NCBI GenBank assembly: GCA_020698575.1
Contig: CM036239.1
Coordinates: 52,358,263 to 52,422,262 of the forward strand
Length of the DNA stretch: 64,000 bases
Reading direction: 5' to 3'
DNA from: Bostrychus sinensis
Lineage: Eukaryota > Chordata > Actinopteri > Gobiiformes > Eleotridae
Under the pieces are notes generated by a model. It saw only the letters and a list, made by a program, of their open reading frames with translations, did not search any database and was not told where the DNA came from. A program made the position numbers and the translations under genes. How positions within the stretch are numbered: the stretch's first letter is position 1; each line of letters begins with the position of its first letter. Below are positions 32,053 through 42,040 of the stretch, piece by piece.

Positions 32053-33645
32053 AATGAGCCTTTCAGCTATTACAGCAATAAAAAAAAAAAAAAGAGGGAG
32101 CATCTCTCCCAATGATAACCTTATGTGTGCTTAAAGAAAAAACAAAAATATATGTCACACAGTGGACAAGAAATGATAAGCAAGTAGTGCCAGCAATCAG
32201 TAAAAAAAACAAAATTGTGGCCATTACTGATGGCCATACAATTAGCAAAATTACCCTCTATCAGGAACATGCAGACAGTCTGCAAGAGGGAGCCACATAC
32301 GTGGTTGCAAATTATGATATCTTCATCAATAAGTATGCAACACAAATTATGTTAACCAAACAATCAATAATCATGAAAACAACAGAAATGAATGTCACAG
32401 AGGAGCTAAAAAAAGCAGGAGAAGAATTATTGGAGCCAAAATCAAACATAGTGGAAGTGGGGGAGGAGGCAACAGGATACATTACACTGAATGGAACAGT
32501 CTCAGAGGTTAGTCAGTTTGCTTTTTTTTTTACCCGTGTGTCCTGTCTGTAGTCCTGGTTTAGGTCTGGTCAAGTCCTGTCTGTAGTCCTGGTTTATGCC
32601 TGGTCAAGTCCTGTCTGTAGTCCTGGTTTAGGTCTGGTCAAGTCCTGTCTGTAGTCCTGGTTTAGGTCTGGTCAAGTCCTGTCTGTAGTCCTGGTTTATG
32701 CCTGGTCAAGTCCTGTCTGTAGTCCTGGTTTAGGTCTGGTCAAGTCCTGTCTGTAGTCCTGGTTTATGCCTGGTCAAGTCCTGTCTGTAGTCCTGGTTTA
32801 TGCCTGGTCAAGTCCTGTCTGTAGTCCTGGTTTAGTTAAGAATTAAACTCACAGTTACTTCAACTTGCTTTTGTAAATCATGGCCCCTCTGTTTTGTCTG
32901 CCCCCCTACTGTGTTTGTTTGTTTGTTTGTTTGTTTGTTTATAATTCCTCACCTACTTTCTCTTCCTGCAGCTGTTCGACCCAAGACTCATTCTGATAGC
33001 TGGCAAACACGTGCCACTTCAACTTTTAAAATTGTCTTCGGTATGTATTTTGTGTTTTTATTTGTTTATTTTTATTAGTTTCTTTTTTATTTGTTTATTT
33101 TATGCATGTGCTATGTGACTCAGGGACCGAAGACATCCCTGATAAATCTCTGGAGAGAGGCAATATTGCTGCCAATCCATTTAGGTGATGTAATTACTAT
33201 CACTCACCTTAAGGGAGAACTGTCTAATGTTGGATACCGCTACGGCACTACCCAATTTACAGAAATACGGGTAAGTCTACCTGTTTGTCTGTATGATTTA
33301 AGACTGTTTACTCCAGTCTGTACTCCTAGTGTACATCTGGTCAAGTCCTGTCTGTAGTCCTGCTTTATGTCTGGTCAAGTCCTGTCTGTAGTCCTGCTGT
33401 AGTCCCATTTTCGCTCTAATCTAGTTAAAATTGTTTCCCTTTTGTTGCAGCCCATAGAGAGATCAGAAAGCTCTTTAACTATTATTGCTGCTTCATCGCC
33501 CAAAAGAGGCATAGTAAAGGTCTGCGATGGAAAGACCATCTACTTGATAAAAGAGGAAAAGTGGGCAGAACAGGGGAAAAGTTTTCCCATAAAAATCTCT
33601 GCGGTGTTGGCAGACAGAGAAATAATCTCTTATAAACTCTTGTAA
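32053..33645 (+). CDS. OB-fold-like gene, copy 2 (four coding exons, about 268 residues)
   Basis: Exons 32053-32507, 32972-33040, 33124-33270 and 33451-33645 are joined by phase-0 GT-AG introns (gttagt/ctgcag, gtatgt/actcag, gtaagt/ttgcag). The first OB-like unit reads NKIVAITDGHTISKITLYQE, ADSLQEGATYVVANYDIFIN. The second spans exons 2-4: LFDPRLILIAGKHVP, LINLWREAILLPIHLGDVIT and the C-terminal VCDGKTIYLIKEEKW. The 'G..Y.vaNY' and 'LWrEa..p...GDvi.it' patterns are like those of RPA-type single-strand DNA-binding domains. By homology with copy 1 the start would be ATG 32054, but a 14-A run puts it out of frame. ATG 32112 gives the open protein. AATAAA lies about 60 bases after the stop. The exact family is not recognised; the DNA-binding role is inference. 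Confidence 0.6.
32541..32835 (+). repeat. 34-base tandem repeat in intron 1 of the OB-fold gene
   Basis: About 8.7 copies of a unit starting TCCTGTCTGTAGTCCTGGTT and ending TGGTCAAG; two variants (taggtc / tatgcc) are interspersed. Shorter runs of the same unit lie in intron 3 (about 33305-33400). Confidence 0.93.
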
Positions 33646-33948
33646 TTAGTTTATAGTTAGTTTTTTTTCTCTTGTCATGTTAATTTTTTATTTATTTGTG
33701 CTTCATAAAATAAAATAATTAATTTAAAAAAAAATCTTATTTTAGATTTAGATCTTTGTCATTGCACATTGTACAATTGTTGTATTAATTGTTATATTAA
33801 TTGTTGTATTAATTGTTGTATTAATGTTGTAATTATTGTACAACAAAACTTTCTTTGAGCAAGTTCCAGTTAAATATATAGATAAATATAAAAAAAATAA
33901 ATAAACAAACTAGTGTTTTTAAGTGCAGTTTATTTCTGATCTAGTCCA

Positions 33949-34107
33949 GTCTGTAGTCCTGGTTTAGGTCTGGTCAAGCCTAATCTGTAGTCCTGGTTTA
34001 GGTCTAGTCAAGCCTAATCTGTAGTCCTGGTTTAGGTCTAGTCAAGCCTAATCTGTAGTCCTGGTTTAGGTCTAGTCAAGCCTAATCTGTAGTCCTGGTT
34101 TAGGTGT
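33949..34107 (+). repeat. 34-base tandem repeat downstream of the OB-fold gene
   Basis: About 4.7 copies of TCTGTAGTCCTGGTTTAGGT plus ctagtcaagcctaa, the same family as the intronic array. Confidence 0.9.
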
Positions 34108-34254
34108 GGTAAGAAGTTAAGAGAGGAAGAGATGATTTAAGACTGTTTCTCTAGGTAAAGAGAGGAAGATGTGAAGTCAAGAAGAGATGAAAAGAGGTGA
34201 CGAGAAGAAAATCCCTATTTTGTTGTTTTACAGTGCTTTTATGTTGGAAATCCC

Positions 34255-35815
34255 TATTTTAGTGTTGACTACGCTTCGTACATATTGCCTGGAGTTTGAG
34301 AAAGACTGGGATGAGGGGGTTCATTTGCAAATGTTTGCCGTACGTGAGGTGGTCCAGGAGTCTTTGGGTTTTAGCCCGGCAGAGCTGGTTTTTGCGCACG
34401 TTGTCCGTGGCCCTTTAAAGGTGTTAAAAGAGAAGTGGATGTGCGCGGATGCTGAGCAGAATCTCTTGGACTATGTTAGTGGCTTTAGACTGAAACATCG
34501 GCGTGCTTGTGAAATAGCTAAGGACAATCTTGTGGCTGCACAGACCAGAATGAAGTCCTGGTTTGGCAGACGTGCTAAAGTCAGAGAGTTTAAGCCTGGT
34601 GACAAAGTGTTGGTGTTGCTGCCCATGCCTGGCTCGAGCCTACAGGCTCGTTATAGTGGGCCTTATTTGATTAAGGAAAAGGTCAGTGACAGGGACTACC
34701 TTGTGTCTACACCTGAAAGACGGCGGGGGTCCCGGTTGTGTCACGTAAATATGTTGAAGCCTTATATTGAGCGCGGGCCTTCTTTGTCAGCTGTCACCTC
34801 TGATGCGTCTGTCACTCATGCAGCTGCGGAGCTGTCCGGTGCTGAAGTCTCAGCTTCGTGTTTTGTTGCAAATACAGTTTCAGCGGAGGCGCTGTCTAGC
34901 GCGGCCCTTGGGTTGCGCACTGACGAGGAAGGCGGGGTCTTGTCTGAGGCGCTGACTCATGGCAAGTTGTTGAATACGGAAATATTGAATAATCTCCCTG
35001 CTCACTTGGCTCATCTCCCAGCGCCACAACGCTCTGATTTGATTGACCTGTTACACGCATTTGAAACATTATTTTCGGACGTGCCATTGCAGACCACAGT
35101 ACTAATGCATGACATTGACGTTGGCGATAATTTGCCCATTAAACAGCACCCATACCGGGTCAGTCCCGATAAGCGTGGCCGCCTTAAGCGGCAGGTGGAG
35201 TATATGTTGGCCCATGGTATTGCAGAGCCCAGCGGCAGTGCTTGGAGTTCTCCCTGATGGTTGGCTCTTAAGTCCAATGGTGAAGATCGCTTTTGCATTG
35301 ACTACAGGAAGGTGAATCATATGAATAAACCTGACTGTTTTCCATTGCCACGTATCAAGGACTGTGTAGATCGGGTGGGTGGTGCAAATTTTGTGTCGAA
35401 ATTGGATCTGTTGGAAGGTTACTGGCAAGTGCCGCTCACTGAGCATGCTAAAGAGATTTCCGCCTTTGTAACGCCGGATGACTTTTTGCAATACGTTGTT
35501 ATGGCGTTTGGTATGCGTAATGCGCCTGCAACGTTTCAGCGTTTAATGAACATTGTACTGTCTGGCTTGTCCTTCTGCGAGGCTTATCTGGGCGACCTAG
35601 TCGTGTGTTCGGGTACCTGGATTGACCACATTGCACACCTTAGTGATGTCTTTCGTCGTCTGGAACGGGCTAACTTGACTGTGAATCTCTCGAAGTGTGA
35701 GTTTGCTCAGGCCACTATTACGTACCTTGGTAAAGTAGTGGGTGGTGGCCAGGTGCGCCCTGTGCAGGCTAAAGTTGAGAGTTGTGTCTTTTCCTGCTCC
35801 CAGGACGCGCACTGA
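34255..35815 (+). pseudogene. Gmr1-like Ty3/gypsy pol: integrase C-terminus followed by reverse transcriptase
   Basis: A frame from about 34262 starts inside the integrase (LRTYCLEFEKDWDEGV), continues through QESLGFSPAELVF and the GPY/F module (FKPGDKVLVLL, ARYSGPYLIKEK, HVNMLKPY), and only then enters the RT (HDIDVG, DYRKVNHMN, VSKLDLLEGYWQVPL, AFGMRNAPATFQRLMN). Integrase before RT is the reverse of usual Ty3/gypsy order and is the hallmark of Gmr1-type elements. An in-frame TGA (35255-35257) interrupts it between the domains. The catalytic box reads AYLGDLVV, where YLDD is expected, so polymerase activity is lost. Gag, protease and the integrase core are absent (5' truncation). Confidence 0.78.
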
Positions 35816-35825
35816 GCTCAGACGC

Positions 35826-36386
35826 TATTTGGCTATGGTTGGTTACTATTGAGAGTTTTGTAGGAATTTTTCGGCTGTGGCTTCGCCTTTGACTGACCTT
35901 CTGAGCCCTAAGTTGCCCTTCGTGTGGGATGGTTGTTGTCAGGAAGCCTTCGAACAGACGAAGGAGTTGTTGCTGCACGCTCTGGTTCTCGCTGCGCCCT
36001 TGTTTGACAAGCCATTTAAGTTGGCTGTGGATGCCAGCGATACAGGAGTTGGCGCTGTGTTATTGCAGGGGGGAAATGATGGTATTGATCATCCGGTGTC
36101 CTATTTCTCTAAAAAGCTTGACCATCATCAGAGGTGGTATTCGACCATAGAGAAGGAGGCTCTCTCTCTGGTTTTGTCTCTGGAACATTTTCAGGTTTAT
36201 GTGGGCTCTGCCTGTGCGCCCGTAATTGTTTTTACGGATCACAACCCTCTTGTTTTTTTGCATCGCATGCGTAATAAAAATCGGCGCTTGATGAATTGGA
36301 GCCTCCGTCTGCAGGAGTTTAACAGCGACGTACGTCACATTAGTGGCAAAAATAATGTTTTGGCGGACGCGCTATCGCGCTTGTAG
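35826..36386 (+). pseudogene. Gypsy RNase H domain, end of pol
   Basis: After a frame change the gene continues with AFEQTKELLLHALVLAAPLF, LAVDASDTGVGAVLLQ (catalytic Asp), VSYFSKKLDHHQRWYSTIEK (catalytic Glu in the EKEAL region), VIVFTDHNPLVFL (catalytic Asp) and GKNNVLADALSRL, the usual C-terminal end of RNase H. The stop at 36384-36386 ends pol with no integrase after it, confirming the unusual order. The domain itself looks intact. Confidence 0.82.
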
Positions 36387-36387
36387 T

Positions 36388-36473
36388 CTGGACAATGTTT
36401 TTTTTTTTTTTTTTGCCCCTTTTTGGGTTTTGGTTGGTTTTCCTGCCCATTGTCCAGTGTCATGGGGTGGGGG
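36388..36473 (+). promoter_or_regulatory. Stem-loop and polypurine tract before the 3' LTR
   Basis: CTGGACAATG (36388-36397) and CATTGTCCAG (36448-36457) are a perfect 10-base inverted pair with a T-rich loop. Immediately after comes a purine-rich tract, ATGGGGTGGGGG (about 36462-36473), the expected plus-strand primer, ending at the TG of the LTR. Confidence 0.55.
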
Positions 36474-36900
36474 TGTTAGCTGCTGGTGCACCTTTTTTGC
36501 CATACTTTTAGTAATTTTTCCTTTTTTGTATATTTTGCTCTGTTTTTTTTGTGAACGTATTATGATAGTTTTTTTTTAACTACGTTACGTTAACTAAGTT
36601 GATTTTTTTCTTTGCTGCTCACCGGAGCCTATATATAGGTCACCTGTGCACCGCTCTCACTCTCTCTCTGCTCTGGCTTCCTCTTTCCGGCTCCGCGCTC
36701 ATAGCGCGAATTGAGTGTTTGACGCGCGAGTCCCGCGAATAGGCGAATAGGCGTCCAACGCTCTGGTCGCGGAAGTTGAAAAATTTTAACTTCTGCGAAC
36801 ATTTGCGCCACTTTAACCAATCAGGGACCTGCTGTAGCAGTGACGTGGTTATGTACGACGTAACAGGAGGAGATCCCTGCCTCGGAGATCCAGCAAAACA
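36474..36900 (+). repeat. 3' LTR of the gypsy element (right border unresolved)
   Basis: It begins TGTTAGCTGCTGGTGCACC after the polypurine tract and has a TATA-like tatatatagg at 36630. The 3' border was not found: GC-rich sequence with gcgcgagtcccgcgaatagg from about 36700 may be a separate insertion. No matching 5' LTR is in the window. Confidence 0.45.
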
Positions 36901-38213
36901 ATCATCGAGGCTTCAGAGTGAACCCAGAGATAAAAACTGCAGCCTACAGCAGCTCTTCTACTTTTATGAAGACAGGAAACAAAAACAGCCCTGATAGAAA
37001 ACACTATAACAATAAAATAAATATGGCTGTTTAGGCTCTGTGTGACTGTGATTCGAGCCTGTGACAGAGGCTCACTCTGATCATTGTGACATCAAGAACA
37101 CACAAATAAATACAATTAAATATAAAGGGGGGTTAACTTTACCAAAATAACCTATTGAGATGTGCTCCTTATATTAGCAGTTATTGCACGCTCCAGAACA
37201 ACAGAAAATACAGAGCCTGGGACTAGACCAGACCCCGAAACCACTAGAGAGAGCTAATGTACAAGAAATAACCCCAGACTGTCTAAGAATATTACTACAA
37301 GTACTTAAAGCTGTAATGTACTGAATTACTCTAGAATTGTAAATTAAACACTTAAAGAACACTGAAAAAAATATGATTATAACAATTATTATTAGTGTAA
37401 GTACTATGTAGTACTATTACTACAACTATAAGTACTACAAGTTAAAGTACTTAAAATACTGAAGTACTGAAGGAGGTGACATGAAGAGCGACAGAGCTGC
37501 TGCTGCTCCGCTGCTGGTGCCAATCTCCCCCTGTTGTTTTACAGACTACTCACTGTCTAAACACAAAACTGTGGCCAGGCATTCAACTTCTGCATGTTCT
37601 CCTTTTAAAATGACTGCTTCCTGTCACAAACTACATTACATTTCTCCCCCTCAAGAAAAAAAACGCGGCTGCCACAATGGTGCCGTTCCGCGCTGCTTCT
37701 GCCTTTGGTGTAAATTGGGGGTTACGCGCGATTTGTGTGCGGTGTGAACGCAGCATTAGACATTGGCATTGACATTACGTGAATGCAACCTATTACCCCC
37801 ATCAATAAATGTGAGAGTGAAAGGCTGTCTCTAAGTGTCAGCCCTGCAATTAACTGGCCACTGTAAAGTGTGTACCCTGGGCCCATGTTCTGGGTAGATG
37901 GTTAGGATGGGACCGATAATAGCGTTTCAAATATGAAAATAATACAGTTCTGCCACCATGTTACCCTTTAGCGCTACTCATTCCCTTCTGTTTTTGTGTG
38001 TGCTAGGCTCCCACACTGAAGACCAGCCTCCGCAGGTCACCTCAGGACACACACACACACACACACATGCGTATGATCCCAGTCAGACCAAAACTTGCTC
38101 TTACAGCCCGCAACACATTAGTTTGACACAACCATGGTCCCAGAAAGCAGATGCTGTGAAAACCTCATGAAAATCCAAGTGTGTCCTGTCTATATTCTTC
38201 TACAGTGAATCTA
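36901..38213. other. Mixed repeat debris, no gene
   Basis: Holds a terminus-like gcggtgtgaacgcagcatta at about 37739-37757 that resembles Harbinger ends, a V-SINE-body fragment at 37803-37905 (aaatgtgagagtgaaaggct, then cctgcaattaactggccact) and a (CA)n run at about 38045-38067. Frames here lack motifs. Confidence 0.4.
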
Positions 38214-38460
38214 CAGTTAGGTCCTTAAGTATTTGGACACTGACACAAGTTTTGTTATTTTAGCCTTTTTACCAAAACTATTCAAATATATAAACTATTC
38301 AAGTATACAAATGTACTCTCAGCTATAATTTGATAGCATTCACGTTCAAATTGGGTGAAGAGTTTAGGAGTTAGAGCTCTTTAATGTGTAGCTGCCTCTT
38401 TTGCAGGGGCTCAAAAGTATTTAGACAGTTGCTTCAGAAGCTATTTCTTGAGCTGCGTCT
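38214..38460 (+). mobile_element. Tc-type transposon left terminus
   Basis: TACAGTTAGGTCCTTAAGTA then tttggacactgacac is the end of a common fish Tc-like family; a second aaaagtatttagaca lies at about 38414. Confidence 0.55.
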
Positions 38461-38550
38461 GGTTTAGTCCTGATTTAGACCTGGTGCAGACCTGGTTTAG
38501 CCCTGGTTTAGACCTAGTTTAGTCCTGGTTTAGACCTAGTTTACATACAG
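38455..38550 (+). repeat. Degenerate ctggtttagacct minisatellite
   Basis: About seven short units of tagtcctggtttagacc inside the Tc-type element; related to the arrays at 32.5 and 34 kb. Confidence 0.7.
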
Positions 38551-39309
38551 CATAATTTCGGACGTCCTGACAGAAGTGTTTGTAGCCTGTAGTGTCTCTG
38601 TAGCCTCTGTCCACAGCCCACTGAGTCTGACTGTGAGGCTGTGAGCTGGAGCAGGGGCAGAGCAGAACACCATCCACATGTGACTGGTCAGATATTTACA
38701 CAAACACAAAAAAGGAATGCCAAATGGTTTGAGTTCTGCTCCGGTCTGTGCAGAGACACTTGTGTTTGAAATTTGTATTTCTAATAAACAATGTTTTGCC
38801 TAAATTGGAGAAAAGTAAAACCATAAATTGTGTCCATATTTTTACTACAAAGTTATAGCTGATGTGAATGTTATTGATCATCTAAAATGCACCAGAATAC
38901 AGGAAATTACCTCTATTTTCTTAAAATTTTCCTGGGAGAGTATCCTCAGACCCCCCTGACCTACAAATTTTCCATACAATGACAAGTTCTGTGTCAATGT
39001 ACTTTCTTCTAAGTGAATATGTGGGGCACATTTCAGATACAACTTAGGCATAGTACACTTTTATCAAATGCATTCTAATATCAGTGGCTTTGCTTGGGGG
39101 TGGCATGCTTTGGTCAGGGGTTAGCAAGTGTCACCGTTTTTACCATGGATGAGTTTGCAGGTGTGCTTTTAACATTATTAGTGCTTTTTGAACTGGATTT
39201 TACAATACTTAAATACATTTTAAAGATTTAAGCTGCCGCAATTGTATGTTTTTGGCATTTAAAATGTTAAAAATGGCATTAAAAATGCATTAAAAGCATT
39301 AAATTAGAC

Positions 39310-39745
39310 TTGCTGATACCTGCAGGAACACTGGATTCAGACAAAAGCCACAGAGTTGATGAGCGGCACTTCCCAGTACAGATGGACAGTGACCCAAAAC
39401 ATACTGCAAAAACAACCCAGGAGTTTTTAAGGCAAATATTTCAATTATTCTGCAATGGCCGAGTCACTCACCAGATCTCAGCCCGATCAAGCATTAATTT
39501 CACCTGTTTAAGGCAGAAAAGCCCACAAGCAAGCAATGATTGAAGGCAGCTGCAGTAAAGGTCTGGCAAAGCATTATAAAATAGGAAACCCAGTCACAAC
39601 ACCCCAGACATCAGACAGTCGTCACCTAAAAAGAATTTCCCCCAAAGTATTTAAATTGAACATTTCATTCATGGTAATGTTCATCTGTCCAACTTTTGAG
39701 CGCCTGAAAAAGAGGCCGCTACACATCAAAGAGCTATATCTATAC
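39310..39745 (+). pseudogene. Tc-type transposase C-terminal remnant
   Basis: QMDSDPKHTAKTTQEFL carries the second catalytic Asp of a Tc1/mariner-type transposase. In shifted frames it is followed by remains of the PDLSPINHAFHLFK region and AAAVKVWQSI. Several stops. It belongs with the terminus at 38214; the N-terminal half is deleted. Confidence 0.6.
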
Positions 39746-41073
39746 TAAGGCTTCATCTTATGCATCCCAACCAGTTTCTACTTTTCTGGCCTCAAGTCAA
39801 GTATTTTAGGGGCACAGGCTATTTCCTGCAGATTTGCCAACTTAAACTCAATAACATCAGTTGTGTGTATTGTTTTAGCTGAATCTAGTAGCAACAGTTC
39901 ACTTGATCTCCACACTAGTGAAGAAGTGGGGGCCCTGCAGGGACACTCCGTTGTCAGTAGGACAGTGTCACAAAAAACAGCTAAACACTGTCTGTTGCCA
40001 TCTGTTGCTTGGTTGATTTCTCACTGGAGAAAACAAAAGAAAAAAAATCCACCTCAAATGTGTTTTTCAGATACAGCATGTTCTTCTAGTATTTATTAGC
40101 AATGTCTGTTTCTGCTCTACACCACTCATAAACACATAAAACTGCAACACCACTGCCATCTGCCTGCTGTTACGTTCAAATTCATGACCAATCTTCCCAA
40201 CCACGTTCACCCACAACAGCATCAGAGCTTTTTTATTTACTATTACTATTACTTTTTTTTTTTTGTTGTTGTTCTTTTTTGTGTGTGTTTTTTCTCTTGG
40301 TTTAAACTGACATATCCACTTTCTCTTACACTGATAAAAGTCAGAAGTGTCATTTACTTAATAAACCTTAATTAAATATGACTTTAGAATACACTGAATT
40401 AATAAGTATTTAACAAGAGTATATTTTATGGTTACTTCAAAAGTAAAATTTACACACATCTACAGATAACATTTACTGACAATTTTCAATTATTATTGAA
40501 TACTTACAGGGTTTAGCAAGTAAATTTTACTTACTAGTATAATTAAGAAATGTGTAACAAATTTGAGTAAATTCTATACATCATTCACCATTAAAATTTT
40601 CCCACATGAATAATTAACATTTACTGTCTATTTTCAATTATTTTTGGAATCAGTTTCAAAGTTACTTTCACTTGCACCTTGTATGCCAAAAAAGGCCCCA
40701 TTTGATAGTAATTTCTGAACTATTTTTTTTAAATCTATTATAGTTCCAAGTACTATTTAAAAATACATTTTTTAAAACCTCTAAAAATTACTTTCTCACT
40801 AATTTGTAATAACAATGCATGTCAATACCTTACACAAAAAACACTTCTTTTTTTTTTAACATACCAAGTTTTATTATTTTATACTTGATTGATTTTGTAT
40901 TTTTGGTCTTACACAGAAGACTACTGCCATCATTACCTTCATAAACCCCTTTTCAAGTTTTAATTGCCATTTCGCCCACCCCTAATTGTAACAATATAAA
41001 TGAACAAAATACAAAAGATAGTTACAAAATTAAAATATAATACCATGGGACCTAACCATTATTCGTCAACATT
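39746..41073. other. No gene seen
   Basis: Long AT-rich stretch with short poly(T) runs; it is probably downstream flank of the minus-strand gene at 41074. Confidence 0.4.
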
Positions 41074-41348
41074 TTACAATAGGAGTTTACTTTTGAGAGA
41101 CTGAACTTTGCATGACATTTTTAACACATCCAGCTCGAGAAACACTTCATATGTATATTTGAGTGGTTTGGGGTAGCTCAAATTAATTGCAAAAATACAC
41201 ATGAGCAGAAAAAAAGCCTGTGATAAACTGTAGCATTTCCCAATCACTTCAACTCCTTTGATGACAATGGAACTTCTGCTTGCTCCTGAGGGTGTCTGGT
41301 TGAAGGTACTTATCTTCATTATGAAAGATTCCGCTTCTTTGTCAAGTT
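41074..41348 (-). CDS. Last exon of a multicopy teleost gene (SAMD3-like in automatic annotation)
   Basis: The exon starts after ccatatag with ELDKEAESFIMKISTF and ends in a TAA at 41074-41076. It contains IVIKGVEVIG, then FFLLMCIFAINLSYPKPLKY and ELDVLKMSCKVQSLKSKLL. The NLSYP...LKYTyEvF...ELD...K.qsLK ending is the conserved C-terminus of a large fish gene family whose members are often labelled sterile alpha motif domain-containing protein 3-like. I know no proven function. Upstream exons on the same strand are at 42035-42040 plus 45453-45535 (split by a LINE) and 45616-45760. A gene remnant or a recently broken copy. Confidence 0.55.
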
Positions 41349-42040
41349 CTATATGGAGATAAGAAAAAAAGAGTTAGTATACTTTATGGTTCAAAATTCT
41401 CTGCTCTCCTACCTTCTTCTTCCCTTCCCTCTATCACAGTTTCATACATACATACATAAAACAGGAGTATAAGAAAAACAAACACCGGTCTAAGGTTGGC
41501 TTTAAATTCTTTGAACTAAAAGTGTCCTGTGGAAGGATGTGATTGGTTAAAAAAAAAAAAGAAACACGAGACTCTCTAAAACAAACAAACAAAAAAACAA
41601 AAAAACAACCAACCAATGCAAAGGGTCTTATTTTTTTCTCTGATGACTTCTGTTAGTTTGTACAATTTACTATATCATTGTTTGCCTCAATGACAACAAA
41701 ATCATGTAGTGTAGGTTAAAGTGGTTAAACAATATTTAATACAAAAGTGAAAGTAACATTTTTGCGTCTCCCCTCCTGATTAGACCAGTTCAGACAACTC
41801 ATGCTATTCGTCAAAGTGTTCTTCCACAGGCAAAGTGAAAGACTGCTGAATACATATTTGAGACTACTTCACAACATACTCCAGACCCATGTGGTCAATT
41901 ACATGCATTTTATACATTTGAAATACATTTAAACCTATTGAGTATCTCTTTAACACACAGTACACTAAGCACTCCTCAAGATATGGGAATGTTTTTTATT
42001 TAACCTGACTAACTCAGCTAATGTTTATAATTACCTGGTA

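Noticed and set aside
28168..33645. OB-fold copies as Helitron RPA-like proteins
   Set aside because: Some Helitrons encode RPA-like proteins, but these genes have several phase-0 introns and no Rep/helicase nearby, and the Helitron fragment is 6 kb away on the other strand. Kept as a cellular gene candidate.
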